Assembly (NCBI RefSeq): GCF_964204865.1
Contig: NC_135252.1
Span: 10,003,383 to 10,067,382 of the forward strand
Direction of reading: 5' to 3'
Length of the DNA: 64,000 nucleotides
Source of the DNA: Styela clava
Taxonomy: Eukaryota; Chordata; Ascidiacea; Stolidobranchia; Styelidae
Shown here: positions 37,776 through 48,383 of the stretch, piece by piece
How positions within the stretch are numbered: the stretch's first letter is position 1
Layout: each line of letters starts with the position of its first letter
Notes under the pieces: generated by a model
The model's input: only the letters and a program-made list of their open reading frames with translations
Database searches by the model: none
Told to the model about the DNA's origin: nothing
Translations under genes and position numbers: made by a program

Positions 37776-39939
37776 AGCTTTTTAACATTTATGCTAGTTT
37801 TTGTGATAATGGGCAATCAACAGCTGAAAGGCAGCCAAAAAGGGTAAGGGTAGCTGCATTGTTTACCGCGCCTAGGTGTCTGTTAATTTGATGATTACCT
37901 GTATTTGCATAATAGGATATTATTTAGATTCGTGATTGGATTGATAATGTTATTTGAAAAGAGATTTAAATTAGTCTCAGCGTAAGCATTTCAAAATTAG
38001 TTATGTAATAATTATTTTCTCCACAAAAATTCAAATAACGAGGAATTTAAATAATTACGTCACTAATTATTATCGTTCCTGCTAATCAACCCCTACTTTT
38101 AGGTTGAATACTATTCGGTTTATCAATATTGATTCTATTTGAAATCAATTTTTTTCGTCGTGCATAATCTTTACCTTGTCTTATATAAGTTCGGGTGTCA
38201 ATCCTATCCCGTTATAGTAATGTAACAAGGAATGGAACATTTTGAATTTGTACATAAAGACAAAACAAAATGCAGAGCATATGAGTATTAGGACTCGTTA
38301 CCAGTTAAATTATTTTTTAAATGGGTTATTGACATCTTTTGTGCATTCTTTGAACAGCATTTCAAACAGTTATCTTGATGTTGACGAAAATTATTGTAAA
38401 TGATAAAGCTTTTTTCATTGCATTGAGCAGAGCGTTGAACGCATAAATATCAAAATGTGGTGCAATTGTCTATTTCACGACAAGCTTGACCATGATCTAT
38501 GTAGAAATTAAGTTTTAAATTTAATTCGAAATAACTTCGCTCAAAATCACGCGGTCGCTTACAGGGTTTTTCATCAAAAGTGCTGTTTTACAATTGTTAA
38601 AGTTCAGGATCTCCAGGAGGAAGTAGTCATCACGAGCCGTCGATAGTCATCCTTCGAATACTATTACTAGCAGCGCAACTACAGGGTGTAGTTGAAAATG
38701 AGAAAAAGTTTGGATGCGGTGAGTAACTCGGAAAAGTGATGAGGGTGGCAAATCAGAAATAATGCAAATTATAGTAACGTCGCTATGAATTTGTTCATAC
38801 AATTTTTTTTAATTTTCTGTGGGTCCTGAAGTAATAATTTATAACATTTTAATCCATGTTCTTGTGAAAAGATATGATATCGAAAGCACAGTGTAAACAC
38901 CTTTGCTTCATACAAAATTTGATTCCACCACCAAAGTAGAAACATTTCCAAGCTTGAAAATAGCCCATCATATATATTCAATTTTAGAACTGTGTTTCCT
39001 GTTTCTTTCTTTTTTTTCGATTTGAAGTAACATGATATTGTACTTCCACATTTTTTAATTTTTCACCTCCAAAGGTCAATATTAAATTATTGCCTCTACA
39101 CAATGGCGCCAAGTGAAATATACTTTATTCGATATATTTACAAAGGATTAGAGCCGCTAGTCAGTATATTATTCACCGCCTGTTGTCTTTCGCCGTCTAT
39201 CAATAATCAATTCAATATTGCTAATCTGGCAACTTTACATTCGGTGAACATCAAATAAATTAACTTCACTGGAACGGATAATATTACATATAATAATCTT
39301 CATTTTGCCATTAATTAATGAAAGTACAGTAGACGATGTAGTATGTCAGTAAGAGACAACTTGAAAGCATGTTCGAAGTCTTCTAGTACATGACTGCAAC
39401 GTCAAGACCAAAACTAATATTCCAATTCATTCAAACTAATTACGTTATAATCCAATTAGAGAGTAATGATTTATGTTCCTACATATGTATACAATGTAAT
39501 CGTGTGATGCGTATTCGGATATATACTGGATAACTAAATAAGGGAGTTCGTTTATTGCTTTATAAAAGACAAGCAAGGTTGTTTTTTAGTTCAATCTTGC
39601 TGGTACGCTGAGCAAAGCCAGCATACGTTTCCGGTTATTATAGTTTAAAGTCGCAAGATTGCTACTTGTCTGAAATGATTGGAAATATTTTCATTGTGTG
39701 CGAAATTTCCAGCATGGAGCAAAGTTGTAGCAATTTCGCGTTGCGTGCCCCAATATAGACATCTTTCGCGTCAAAATGGTGATATACTGGAGGGTTATTT
39801 ATCACTAAATGCATCTGCCGTAACGTATTGTTTCGTCCATATTGTTTAATTATTTCAATATCTAAAATCGGTATATATATTATATTTCATTATAAATTCA
39901 GTTTATTTCATTATTCAGCTTTTATACCTTGAATAAAAT
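37776..39939. other. Upstream region of the GnRH precursor gene
   Basis: AT-rich with no other gene seen. Close to the start codon a TATATATATTATATTTC stretch at about 39871-39888 could act as a core promoter, but this AT-rich setting makes that weak. No transcription-factor site is claimed. Confidence 0.35.
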
Positions 39940-41468
39940 ATGTACATACATCAACTATTTTCTGTGTTTGTAATCGTATCAACAGTACAATGCCTGCTCG
40001 CATTCCCGGCAAATTCAGCCTGTCATTCTAATCAAGACGGTCAAGTACCTGAGTCAGTTTACGATGTCCTGTTTTCAAACGTAAAAAACAACGAAGAGAA
40101 ACGACAACACTGGACGACAGGTATAGGCCCCGGTGGAAAAAGATCGTTCAACGGCTTAGAAGAGGATGATGACACGGTGGTTTCAAATTTAAACAAAAAG
40201 AAACTTGGCTATTTGATATGGCTGACAATTTCGCGAAAAAATCCTTACAATCCTGACTTGATGACTCGTCAACATTGGACAAGCGGGTTAGCACCTGGCG
40301 GAAGAGCAGTTATCGATAAGAAGCAACATTGGACAACTGGCTTATCTCCAGGAGGAAAAAGAGAATTTTATCACCCTTACGATTCTGATGTATCACGGTA
40401 TTTTATCATTATCTGTTTTTAACTTATATACAGACGTTTATCCCAAAGATATATCTTATTATTACTAACGGTAATATTCTTTTTGTGAACTTTTGTTAAA
40501 ACACGTTTAAAATTTTAAGCAAACTTTGAGTGATTCGAAAAAATCAAAGACTTCCATAAAATGGCTCAAGAAAGTAATATTAGTAATGTCTCAGATATAC
40601 GTTAAAACCAGTCCCCACAATAAAGATAACATCTAATGAAACTTCTATAGGTGTACACTACTGAAATAGCGGGCTTACTTCCATTACTACGACCTCGGTC
40701 CATGAATGAAACTAAAAGTCGAACACGACCGGGAATAGATCTCAGTAATTTTAAAATCCAGATTTCAATATTTTAAGACCTATCCACCTGGTTAGAATAG
40801 AGCTACATGTGGTAGAGCTACAGGGCCTATTGGCCGATTCCATTTTTTTTAATCAAAAATGTTTCATGTTGTTTTTTCAAAAAAATAAAATATTTTTATC
40901 TCTAAGGAACAATAAAAAAGAAAAGACAAACTCCGAATACATGAACAACTTTTACAATCAGCTTCAGACTGACTTTGAGAAGTCGGACAACTGGAACGAA
41001 CCAGGCAAGTTCATTTGTTGCAGTTTTCATATATATAAATATATATATATATATATATCACAACGTTAAAATATGGACTCACTAAGTTACTATTATGGAG
41101 TATTTACTAGGATTATTTAATGTCTATCACACTGCTTCCATTTGGGGGAGAGTGGGTAAATAACGAAGTTTTATGTTCTCCATTGACTGAAAATAGACAT
41201 AGATCAGTCATTTGACGTCAAAAGATTATCTATTTTTAACAGAGGACGGTCAGTACTCATATTATTCAATTTTTGTTCAGTGATGCGAGGAATGAGCAAT
41301 GATATCGAGCAAGACTGGATATCCGATGGTCTCTTGGGAGCACACGGGTCACTAGATTCCGAAAACGATAATGCCGTTCTTTTGCCAACGTTTCAGCGTA
41401 ACGATGCTGCAGGATCGATAGCATCTAGTCGCCAGGCTAATCCAGAAGAATTAGCGATACTTGAGTAA
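39940..41468 (+). CDS. GnRH-like precursor with three amidated decapeptides
   Basis: Three exons: 39940-40397, 40907-41004, 41281-41468, in frame, 247 aa. The second intron starts with GC (CCAG|GCAAGT), the usual context of a GC-AG intron. A hydrophobic signal peptide spans about residues 1-25. Exon 1 encodes three GnRH-like peptides: QHWTTGIGPG at 56-65 (after KR, before GKR), QHWTSGLAPG at 111-120 (after a single R, before GR) and QHWTTGLSPG at 129-138 (after KK, before GKR). Each has the N-terminal Gln for pyroglutamate, His2, Trp3, Gly6, Pro9, Gly10 and a following Gly donating the amide. Compared with vertebrate GnRH, Ser4 is Thr, Tyr5 is Thr or Ser, and Arg8 is Gly, Ala or Ser. The remaining part is acidic and has no recognised peptide. 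Several GnRH copies per precursor is typical of ascidians. Secretion from neurons and action through GnRH receptors is inferred from the family. The match to other species' genes needs a search. Confidence 0.9.
41005..41280 (+). other. GC-AG intron of the GnRH precursor gene
   Basis: The 5' splice site reads CCAG|GCAAGT and the 3' site TTTTTGTTCAG|TG. Joining them keeps the frame and a long downstream ORF to TAA. No GT donor at this place gives a comparable result. It contains an (AT)n tract. Confidence 0.7.
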
Positions 41469-41584
41469 TCACAACGAAAGCAGCCAATTTCGATAAATAA
41501 TTTTCAGCCGTGCATCAACGTATATATATTTTTTGCAAAAAAGTATTATGTTGTTTATGTGTAAATATTGCTTTTGACGAGTTC

Positions 41585-41590
41585 AATAAA
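41585..41590 (+). promoter_or_regulatory. Polyadenylation signal AATAAA of the GnRH precursor
   Basis: AATAAA lies about 117 nt after the stop codon, followed by a TTGTGAG and T-rich stretch. Position and context suit a polyadenylation signal. Confidence 0.55.
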
Positions 41591-42163
41591 ATATTGTGAG
41601 AAATGATTGCATTTCAAATTTTTACGCCAGAACACCTGAGAGACTAAATACATTCTCAGGACGAAATATTGAAAATAAAGGGTGAAAGATATTTACCCTA
41701 GGTATGCTGTTCGTGTACAATCAAGCATATGTATTTATGCATACAAGATTGGTTTATTTTTCTCAGTTGGCATAAAACACGTGACGCGGCACAATGAAAC
41801 ATTAATGAAATGACGCATGATATTTAGATATGGAAAATCGCAGCCTCCAGGTTGCTTGCGGGTTCATGCGAGTATGAAATGAAATTTTTGGAAAGGAAGA
41901 AACTCAAAACACAATATTGCAGCCCTCAAACCACAATATAGCAGAAAATGCAACAAACTAAATCAGCGACATTCTTTACATATGCAACACAGTTTGCCAA
42001 CTGCCAAGACAAGCAAACGAATTATTAGACTGCCCATTGGATTGCTTTTGTTATCACGTTGCTGATTACTCATAGTAGATTCACAGGTTCGAATCCCGAG
42101 GGGGATAATTATGTAGGCAATGATAATTCTCCTTACCGCTGGTCGATTTATTTGTCTGTTTAG
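41591..42163. other. Intergenic DNA with tRNA-like B-box
   Basis: Mostly featureless. GGTTCGAATCCCG at about 42085 looks like the internal B box and T arm of a tRNA. No cloverleaf or A box could be built upstream, so at most this is a tRNA-derived SINE remnant. Confidence 0.35.
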
Positions 42164-42576
42164 GTAACAGTGACCAATCAGCGATAAGTTAACAATATAA
42201 CAATTGTTATGTTTCTCCGACCCTTGACTCCAGAAAATACTTTTTACGCTTATTACGAGAGCGTTTTGGAGAGTTAGCGCTTACAAACTGGTTTACCTGT
42301 TTGAAACCATCATTTTTTTTTATATATTCAACCACTTTCTTCTTACATGTACTGATAGCTACGTATGCACTAGTCTATCGCAGCTTCCAACTAAATTAAA
42401 GCTTTTCAAAAGACAAAATAACAATCAAGTTATTTGATCCACAACTATTTTTTAGAAACACAACCGAAAACTGACATATAACACGCAAAACCACGAAAAC
42501 ATGACAATGTTTGGGCGGTTTCACACATTGCAATTGTTTAGTCATTGTTCACTTATTGCTGATTGGTCATTATTAC
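42164..42576. mobile_element. MITE with ~33-bp terminal inverted repeats
   Basis: The left end is GTAACAGTGACCAATCAGCG then ATAAGTTAACAAT. The right end on the opposite strand is GTAATAATGACCAATCAGCA then ATAAGTGAACAAT, four or so differences over 33 nt. The interior (for example 'GAGAGCGTTTTGGAGAGTTA', 'TTTGAAACCATCAT', 'CACAACCGAAAACTGAC') resembles 45500-45860. Non-coding; target duplication not clear. Confidence 0.75.
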
Positions 42577-42969
42577 AGAATAAACGAGGAAATCTATGCT
42601 CTGAGAAACATTTCTTCATTTGCTTACACAGTTATTGTAAGAAAAAGTATAAGTTTATTTCGACTCCACAATCAGCAGAACAGACGATAAAATATTTGAT
42701 AAAGCTAAATAAATAAAACTGATTTCAGAATCAGGAAAGCGAACAAAACCTTGGAGTTGGGGTATTACAGAAATTTTTTTATTGATGAATTTGATTCTTC
42801 ATAATATTTTGTTCGCAGAATTTTTGACGCTTACTATTTTATAAAATTGACTTAGTTTTCTACTTTTACTAAAACCGTTTCAACGAAAATCGACCGCAGT
42901 TCGGAAAAGGCCTTTGATGACGTATCCTGAGAACTCGTTCCAGAACTTATATTCATCGCACATTCGCGA

Positions 42970-43033
42970 GTATAGGCCGTGAGACGAGGCCCTGAAAAAC
43001 GCCTAGAAAATTAGTTTCGTAGCGCACATAAGG
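42970..43033. repeat. Short dispersed repeat, copy 1
   Basis: Contains TATAGGCCGTGAGACGAGGC, CCTGAAAAACGCCTAGAAAA and GTTTCGTAGCGCACAT. A second copy lies at 43322-43386 and a weaker one near 59630-59670. It looks like a SINE fragment, but the class is unknown. Confidence 0.6.
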
Positions 43034-43321
43034 GAACTTGCTCCCATTTCCAAAAGTTGCACGTTTTAAGAAAAAGACGATTTTACTACAAGAAATATGC
43101 CCCACGATCTGCCCTATATTCTCTACTTTTCCGCAACATTGGCCATCGAATGCAGACTTCTGTATTACATAACAATTAAAATTCGATCAGCTGTTCGCGG
43201 TCGGATGAATCTCAGTTCGTAGCCTCTCCATCGTCTTTTTTAGTTTTATTATTTGAGTTATACTCAGACGGTGTTAAAAAGTATAAATAAGTTATTGAAC
43301 ACTTATAGATCCTCACCATGG

Positions 43322-43386
43322 ATATAGGCCGTAAGACGAGGCCCTGAAAATCGCCCAGAAAATGAGTTTCGTAGCGCACATCTGGT
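43322..43386. repeat. Short dispersed repeat, copy 2
   Basis: Contains TATAGGCCGTAAGACGAGGC, CCTGAAAATCGCCCAGAAAA and GTTTCGTAGCGCACAT. It is about 90 percent like the copy at 42970-43033 over 60 nt by eye. Confidence 0.6.
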
Positions 43387-43947
43387 AACTAAATAAATCA
43401 TTTAGTTTTGTATGAAAATGAACATACTGAACGCATTACAGCTTGTTCCACAATTCTGATGCGAAATTGAATATAAGGGGTTCCCAGAAAATCAATAACC
43501 ATAGGTTTACAACAACACAGCATAAGAACTATGCAATTCAAAAGCCCTGCTGCACACTAACCCAAATGTATTTCTGGAACGTTTTGTCTGACCAAAATCA
43601 GACTTCTTCAGACAAGCAGTTTACGACAAAGAACAGTATAGGTTGCATTTATTTTATAGAAGCTATCAAACGTATTCATTTTTAAGCAATGAAGTCATAA
43701 ATTAACATCGTGAGCACAAAAACACAAATAAATCGGTTATTTTTCATAGAAATCTACCGGAATGGTCAAGAAAATCAAATGAATACAGTATGTACATAAC
43801 ATAGTGAACAGCAATATTACAATTAGTTTTTTTTCAGTTTTGGTGGTTGTGTATTTGAAACAAAGGCAATATTATTTATATAAACAGGACCTTTGACGCT
43901 AACCGATGTCTGAAAAAAAAAATAATAAATAATATTTATTTAATTAC

Positions 43948-44385
43948 CTCCAATATCTAATTCACTTTCCTCTGAATTGCTTCCGAAATCCTCATTCTCG
44001 AAAATGGACTTTTCCTCTATAAATGTACTGTGGTTTTTGCAGCCGATAGCAAAATCCTTGCAATTTAGGTTGTTTTCGGCACACGCGCATAAGTTATTTT
44101 GACACCTATTTTCCTACACTTGCAGTTTGCCAACACAGGAACTGATTTGGGGGCTGGAAGTAGATCCATCAATTTACCCCGCAAAACACCATCATCAAAA
44201 ACCCATCCATGGCCAATTGGTGGGAGAATAATTGGCCTTGGTTCTTGGCAACAGTGATGAAGTCCTGTCTGGTTATTTGCCCTCAGAACATGCTTCTTCA
44301 GTGAATCATTGTTGCGTGAAAGAGTATAATCCTTATGTTCGCCAGTTTTGAAAAGACTTGTCCGGATATCATTTATTTTCTTCAT
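43948..44385 (-). pseudogene. Frameshifted transposon-associated ORF fragment
   Basis: An ORF on the minus strand (44385-44065) reads IRTSLFKTGEHKDYTLSRNN, then SLKKHVLRANNQ, GHGWVFDDGVLRG, LMDLLPAPKSV and ANCKCRK. This order (an RxxLF..., a 'HVLRANxQ' block, a 'GWxxxDGxL' block, 'LPAP' and a C-x-C cluster) recurs in many uncharacterised invertebrate proteins linked to mobile elements. After CKCRK the frame breaks near 44075-44110. A second frame continues with CAENNLNCKDFAIGCKN and an acidic tail (NEDFGSNSEESELD), ending at a possible GT donor at 43948. The Cys spacing suggests the same protein continues across the shift. I infer a decayed fragment of a transposon gene, not a host gene. The element family is not established. 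Confidence 0.55.
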
Positions 44386-44476
44386 ATCCTCTCCATACAG
44401 TGACCAAACATATTCCTCGGCTTTATTCCTCGACCAAACATATTCCTCGTCGTTAACCTCAAAAGATATTCATAGC

Positions 44477-44537
44477 CCTGGTACACGTACTACGTTGCGG
44501 TGTCCGCCATCTTGGTTCACATACTTCGGGAGTACCA
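44477..44537. repeat. Fragment of MITE family 1 ends
   Basis: Holds CCTGGTACACGTACTACG and, 25 bp on, CACATACTTCGGGAGTACC, both like the right terminus of MITE family 1. It is a remnant or rearranged end only. Confidence 0.45.
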
Positions 44538-44789
44538 TAAAATCATGTGCCGTTAAATATTTGAATACTGGAGTGTAGGGAAAGAATGAGTGTCTGCGGA
44601 TATGATAGTAGTAGCGAGTAGGACGAGATGTAATAGATAATGATTGTACTTAAATATAGTTTAATCTTGCAGTACTGGAGATCAGTAACAAACACATGGT
44701 AGAACTTGGGCGACTGGGCATGACAAATTGGTAAATTTACCAAGAGAGGTACCACCAGGTAAACGTGGAATTCTAGTGATGGTTTAGTG

Positions 44790-45260
44790 CAGCGCTTCCC
44801 AAACTTTTGTTCGTGTGGCGCCAAATTATCAGGGAAAAAAATCTCATGACGCACTTACACGAAAAATTGCTGCTAAAAAAAAACTCAATTTTGTGATCAT
44901 TAATACAATACAACTTTATTTCGATCTCTCGTCTTCAGCACAGAACACGAATTAACAAAAATAAAGAACACAGACAATGACAATGTGTACTTTATGCCGT
45001 TTAAAGTAAACATGTAGACTTAAGGAATAAAGGCAAAAGGTCAACTCTTCTTCCTCATCTTAGCCTTATTTTCCTTTGAAATGCTAAAAATATCACTCAT
45101 GTTGGCCAAACTCGGTTTAACTTTAACAGATAAATGTATACTCATCGAGCAGATAAATAAACTGCAGATCGCAAAATTGCAGCAAGTATAGTGTTTACTC
45201 TATTGTTACGCAACAATAGAGGCAGACACTATACGTAACAGAAAGTAGAGCTAAGATCTG
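44790..45260. repeat. hAT-like element, left part related to 23814-24734
   Basis: Begins CAGCGCTTCCCAAACTTTTG. The block GAATAAAGGCAAAAGGTCAA then CTCTTCTTCCTC and the later 'TTGCAGCAAGTATAG' and 'AGAGGCAGACACTA' match 24300-24480. The right terminus was not found. Another element begins at about 45263. Confidence 0.65.
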
Positions 45261-45262
45261 AT

Positions 45263-45931
45263 GCCCGACCCGACCCGAAATTTCGGGTCGGGCCTGAAAT
45301 GTCAATCATTACGTTCGGGTCAGGTCGGGCCTGAAATGTCAATAATTATGTTTGGGTCGGGCTTCTCTATCGCTGACTTTTTTAAAATAAATATATGCTT
45401 ATAAAAAATATATACTAAAACTATGTATGGATACTAAACTAAGGAATACTTGTTAAAAAAGAAATAATTTGAAAAAAATATAGAGAAGAAGCTGTAATAG
45501 ACCTTTCCCCGACTTTGACCCCCGAAAATATTCTTCCTATACTTAACCATTGCAGAATTTTCGGGGCTTATTTTATCTTGAGAGCGGTTTCGAGTAAAAT
45601 GGGGTATTTGTTTCAAACCATCATTATAATTCATCGCATACAACAATCTGTTTTTTAAAAGTACCGGTAAAATTTTTCAGCCCAGTATATCACAGCTATT
45701 TCTACATTAATTTTTCATTATTGCAATTAAATTAAAACTGCTAGGAAGACAACGTGATATTTGAATTAACTGATTTATATTTAAATTTTTGAAACACAAC
45801 TGAAAACTAACGAATAGAGTTCAAAAACGCGAAAACGAGGTAATGTTTACGACCACGCCCGAAGATCATCTGTCTTGATTGAGTGAGAAAAGTGTCTGCA
45901 AATCCAGTTAATTAGTCGGGCTCGGGTCGGG
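45263..45931. mobile_element. Element bounded by CCCGACCCG inverted repeats
   Basis: The left end has CCCGACCCGACCCGAAATTT and the right end GTCGGGCTCGGGTCGGGTTT, inverted relative to each other. Between them lie two direct copies of 'GGTCGGGCCTGAAATGTCAA'. The interior 45500-45860 resembles the MITE at 42164-42576. It sits where the hAT-like element at 44790 is interrupted, so nesting is likely. Exact ends and target duplication are uncertain. Confidence 0.6.
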
Positions 45932-46990
45932 TTTAATACCAACTCATCCTGAACTCGTGTATGTCAATTCTATCAATTTAACTTTTAGAATACTATCTGT
46001 TCTCAAGTTCACACTGCTATTAACAACACAGGCTGTCACGAAATGGTGCCAAAAGCTTTTTTAAATATTACAATAGCATTGCCTTCAAACGTCTTTGTTT
46101 GTTTATGTACAAAAATATTAGCAGCCATAGCAGTGGAGTGTTTCCTGCGGAAACTGAGAAATCGGAAAATAACGGAAGAAAACTAATATGCCTATAGTTC
46201 ACAAGATCTGAAACGTTACCCTTTGTAAAAAGAGGAAGAATTTCGGCTGTCTTGGAGCTTTCACTATACCACTAGATAGTGAGAGATTAAATATATATGT
46301 CAAGATATCAACGATGTGTTCTGAAACATATTTCAAAATTCTGTAGCATACCAGTAGCCTACTTACTAATGATGGATGCGTGATTTTGTTTATTTCGTTG
46401 TAATGTTAGTGGATAATTGCTACGATTTGTTACGTGTGAGCCCCGTACGCCAAAAGGGTGTTTAACGTTGACGTAAATTCCTTTATTTTTCGAATTGAAA
46501 CCAATATTTAGAAACATGGAGCATGAAATCTCAATGACAATATTATGGTCAATGAAGACAGTCAAGGTGGTTTTAAAAGTAGGCCCCTAATGTAAAATCG
46601 GTAAATTTGAAGTTGAAAAATTCACAACTATGGTCTTTGGGCGCGTCCCGCTTTGAGGTCACAAAAATATGATAACCCTAACTATATATATAATATATAT
46701 ATACAATTAACTTTTGAAAATTGATAATATTAAACTACTGTATTATAACATAATTTGTAAATAGTTAGACAAGTAACATAATGTTTTAAACTAGTTTTAT
46801 TTTAAATGTATTCAGTTTGACTGGTCGGATCCAGTTAGTATACATCAGCCTGTTGAATTTCGAGTTGCCCCGGATCGAGGTCAATATTTAAAAAAAAGTT
46901 ATCGAATCGAAAGGACTGAATATTCAAATTATAAAAGCTGATATCTCAAATTATACTCACACTCTAACGATTTGTTCCAATATAGGGTGA
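45932..46990. other. Intergenic AT-rich DNA with mobile-element debris
   Basis: No gene was recognised. A (TA)n tract lies at about 46684-46702. The stretch after 45931 may be the right part of the element that starts at 44790, but no matching terminus was found. Confidence 0.35.
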
Positions 46991-46999
46991 TATTGAGAG

Positions 47000-47445
47000 G
47001 CGCAGTTCTTACCACTTCATGGCAGCTCCTGCCACGAACGAACCGCGGCAGCTCTTGCCATGGTTTTATAGCGCTATTCAGTATTCAGTAATCAGTATTA
47101 ACGGTATATTCACAAATTAATGTACCAGATTTTATTTGATCATGTGGAATTATATCTACTTAAACCCTAACCCTAACCCCAAATCAATCAAAACTGTATC
47201 CATAAGAAAAACGTTCCAACTTACCCAATATTTGTCACCATAATAGACAGCCCTGTCTTTACGGCCCACCTGCCGCGGTTACGGCAGCAAAATTTTACCT
47301 GCCATTGGTTTTCAATTTGCTGCCGCGGTAACGGCAGCTCGACATTGGTTTGTGGCAGCTAAAAAGTCAGTTGCCATGAGTTTGGCCGTAGCGGCCATGG
47401 TATGGAAATACCGCCATGGTTTTGCGGCAGCTGCAGATGCCACAG
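47000..47445. repeat. Cluster of GC-rich GGCAGC / CTGCCG palindromic words
   Basis: Within about 450 bp of otherwise AT-rich DNA there are at least six GGCAGC words, several CTGCCGCGGT(T/A)ACGGCAG near-palindromes (about 47271 and 47321), and repeated GCCATGG/CCATGG words. Three TAACCC units occur at about 47165. It could be an unrecognised mobile element or a cluster of protein-binding sites. There is no ORF. Confidence 0.55.
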
Positions 47446-48383
47446 AATACTTAAAACTGCACTTGGATATTGACGTAAAATCATTGTGCTCATTAACTGA
47501 AATCTTAGTTCAAGAGTATGTCAAATAAAAGCGCACAGAAGATCGCAATTACTTCCATTTATGAAGTGTAATAAAACTCACAGCATAATTGTGAATATTG
47601 AAAGTGAATAGAAGTGGATAATAAGATTTGATGATATACTAAACGTTTATATGCTATCGAAGTGTAAGCAACCACAATGCATATTAAAATATATTTGGAG
47701 GACTCCATTTATTCAAAAGACGTTAAACAAATAAACCCAAATAAATAAAATCCCGTATAATCATTACTCACACAATTGTACGTTACACGGACGCAATTGG
47801 AACAAAACTTTTTCAACGACTTCTCCATTGTCATTAGCAAATACTGTTTCTATTCAGGAGTTGTTTTCAAAACTATTACAGAATCGCCGCTGCCTATGCC
47901 AACATGATTGAAGTCTCATAATTGTGACTTTTTGATTCCGTGGTATAACATAAAGGATTGTTTAATTAATAACGGTATACGAAGAAACCGTGTCATAACG
48001 AATCCAAAACAAATCGCACTTAAAGTAGTTTAAAACGTTTTGAACTTGTGTAGATTTCTGTGCAGTACATACTTAGCTCATAGTTTTATTTACCTTTTGG
48101 CAAAGTAGTACGGTGATAATGTCAATTTGAGTAAGATGTTGATTTTAAATGCGCTGGTTTACTAGAACCATTATAGTATGTAACCCGTATATGACAAGTA
48201 AAAGTAGTTTGAACTCGCCTATTTGATCAATTTATCTTAAAACACAGCGACAATGGTTATTTATTCGTCGAAAACCAAAACGATATGAGATATTCAAAAT
48301 GCAACGCGATCGATCTACCTGATTTTCTGTTTACATAAATGCTAGCAAAATCAGTTAAATTAACGTTTGTGAAAAAATTAGTG
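47446..48383. other. Upstream flank of carboxypeptidase gene 1
   Basis: AT-rich, without a second gene. It should contain the promoter of the carboxypeptidase gene starting at 48384, but no core promoter element was assigned. Confidence 0.35.

Noticed and set aside
42060-42110. Possible tRNA gene with GGTTCGAATCCCG
   Set aside because: Only the T-arm/B-box part is tRNA-like. No A box, acceptor stem or anticodon arm pairs around it.
47160-47182. AACCCTAACCCTAACCCC resembling telomere repeat
   Set aside because: Only three units, with no longer array. CCTAACCCTAACC also occurs inside MITE family 1, so it is not evidence for a telomere.
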